NCBI GenBank assembly: GCA_029287875.1
Contig: JARFQH010000009.1
Coordinates: 1 to 7,721 of the forward strand
Origin: Desulfobacteraceae bacterium
Lineage (GTDB): Bacteria; Desulfobacterota; Desulfobacteria; Desulfobacterales; SG8-13
Direction: 5' to 3'
Length of the DNA: 7,721 bases
This document shows positions 6,679 through 7,721 of the stretch, piece by piece. The notes beneath the pieces are model-generated. The model was given only the letters and a program-made list of their open reading frames with translations. It made no database searches and was not told the DNA's origin. Numbering within the stretch: position 1 is the stretch's first letter; every line of letters starts with the position of its first letter. Made by a program: the position numbers and the translations under genes.

Positions 6679-7721
6679 CTAAAATCCTACGGCCTGACCG
6701 TCCTTGCGGTGGTCGGAGGCTCCGCAGTATCCATCCGGCAGGCAGGCGATGAGTTGGGCGCCGCCGAATAGTCGGGTCGGCGGATCCGGCATCAATCGGT
6801 GACCGCGCCCGGCGAGCTCCGCGGCGACGCCATCCGGCAGACCCGGTTCCAGGGCGAGACGAAAGTCCTCCGCCACATACCACCGGGGCGCATCGGAAGC
6901 CGCCTGGGGATTGAGGCCGTAATCGAAAATCCGCACGATCATCTGCAGGTGTCCCTGGGGCTGCATCAAAGCGCCCATCACGCCGAAACTGAGAAGCGGT
7001 CGACCGTCGCGGGTCACAAAACCGGGCGTGATCGTGTGAAAAGGACGTTTACCGCCACTGACGCAGTTGGGATGCCCCGGTTCGAGTGTGAAGCCCCTGC
7101 CGCGGTTTTGCAGACTGATCCCTGTATCCGCAACGACGATGCCCGATCCAAATCCCATATAGTTGGACTGAATGTAGGACACCATCATACCGTTCCGGTC
7201 CGCTGTGCTCAAATAAACCGTACCGCCGTCCGATCTCAGTACAGTACGCGGCATTCCGGCCTGATTCATCCGAATCTTGGTGGCGCAGTCGGCCAGAAAA
7301 GCGTCAGCCAGCAGGTGTTGCGGGTCGACCTCCATGGCGGCCGGATCGGCAATGTGGCGCCAGGATTCCGCGAAAGCCAACTTCATTGCTTCCACCTGTA
7401 GATGGATGCTGTCCGCACTGTCCACAGGATAGCGGCGGATATCCAGGTGGTGCAGAATCCCGAGGGCGATGAGTGCTGTCAAGCCTTGACCGTTGGGTGG
7501 AATTTCACACAATTGAATGCCGCGGTATTCTTGCGTGAGCGGCGTGACCCACTCGGAAGTGTGCCCCGCCAGGTCTTGGAGCGTCAAGGCACCCCCTTCG
7601 GCGGCTGCCTGGGCGGCGATGCGTTCGGCGAGCTCGCCCCGGTAGAATGTTTCGCCCCCGGTTGCGGCAATTTTTCGCAGAGTTTCGGCCTGTTGCGGGC
7701 AAGCAAAGGGTTCGCCGACGG
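6679..7721 (-). CDS. Gamma-glutamyltransferase family protein, N-terminus outside window
   Basis: About 346 residues are present, starting mid-protein (VGEPFACPQQAETLRKIAATGG) at the right edge. The TTG at 7587 sits inside the frame and is not a start. Gamma-glutamyltransferases hydrolyse or transfer gamma-glutamyl groups from glutathione and similar amides; they mature by self-cleavage in front of a threonine that becomes the nucleophile. Here that residue is most likely the Thr in DGGTVYLSTAD (codon 7221-7219). Family signatures nearby are EIPPNGQGLTALIALGIL, SYIQSNYMGFGSGIVV and SGGKRPFHTITPGF. GVMGALMQPQGH and the VYLSTAD form resemble YwrD-like members rather than E. coli Ggt, which has TTHYSVVD. 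The signal peptide and start cannot be seen. It ends at TAG and is followed by the cyclophilin-like gene. Confidence 0.92.
   Translation of the reverse strand, partial: VGEPFACPQQAETLRKIAATGGETFYRGELAERIAAQAAAEGGALTLQDLAGHTSEWVTPLTQEYRGIQLCEIPPNGQGLTALIALGILHHLDIRRYPVDSADSIHLQVEAMKLAFAESWRHIADPAAMEVDPQHLLADAFLADCATKIRMNQAGMPRTVLRSDGGTVYLSTADRNGMMVSYIQSNYMGFGSGIVVADTGISLQNRGRGFTLEPGHPNCVSGGKRPFHTITPGFVTRDGRPLLSFGVMGALMQPQGHLQMIVRIFDYGLNPQAASDAPRWYVAEDFRLALEPGLPDGVAAELAGRGHRLMPDPPTRLFGGAQLIACLPDGYCGASDHRKDGQAVGF

Overview
The window looks like part of the chromosome of a Gram-negative, GC-moderate anaerobe, most likely a deltaproteobacterium of the sulfate-reducer type (Desulfobacterales-like). 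This placement rests on the gene mix (SdhA/SdhB, a B12-binding radical SAM protein, small TPR proteins, a YwrD-like gamma-glutamyltransferase) and on general resemblance, not on a marker gene. Every protein-coding gene I accept is on the minus strand, so the genes are read from high to low coordinates.

From right to left: (i) 7721-6679 is the C-terminal two thirds of a gamma-glutamyltransferase that enters from outside the window. It is followed after 69 bp by a small cyclophilin-like (TM1367-type) protein (6609-6226). Two stem-loops (6222-6162) separate this pair from what follows. (ii) 6038-3599 holds sdhA and sdhB, one base apart, encoding the flavoprotein and iron-sulfur subunits of succinate dehydrogenase/fumarate reductase. 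No gene for a cytochrome b or membrane anchor lies on either side within the window. (iii) 3598-3228 is a 371-bp gap without a protein gene. It contains the most interesting signal here: a nested set of helices, read on the plus strand, ending in a T-run. Its G-U pairs would be A-C mismatches on the other strand, so it looks like a plus-strand structured RNA. (iv) 3227-1938 holds a TPR-like protein, a 65-aa excisionase-type HTH protein and a second TPR protein whose last repeat is cut off and replaced by an unrelated tail. Two 17-bp repeats exactly 50 bp apart lie just upstream of the second TPR gene. (v) 1804-179 encodes a complete B12-binding radical SAM protein of unknown substrate. (vi) 1-178 is noncoding and dominated by a long imperfect palindrome of about 130 bp that looks like a dispersed repeat.

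Functionally, SdhAB would transfer electrons between succinate/fumarate and the quinone pool and needs a membrane partner encoded elsewhere. The gamma-glutamyltransferase probably cleaves gamma-glutamyl amide bonds outside the cytoplasm. The TPR-HTH-TPR group looks like a small regulatory or scaffolding operon and may run on into the radical SAM gene; its role cannot be read from sequence alone.
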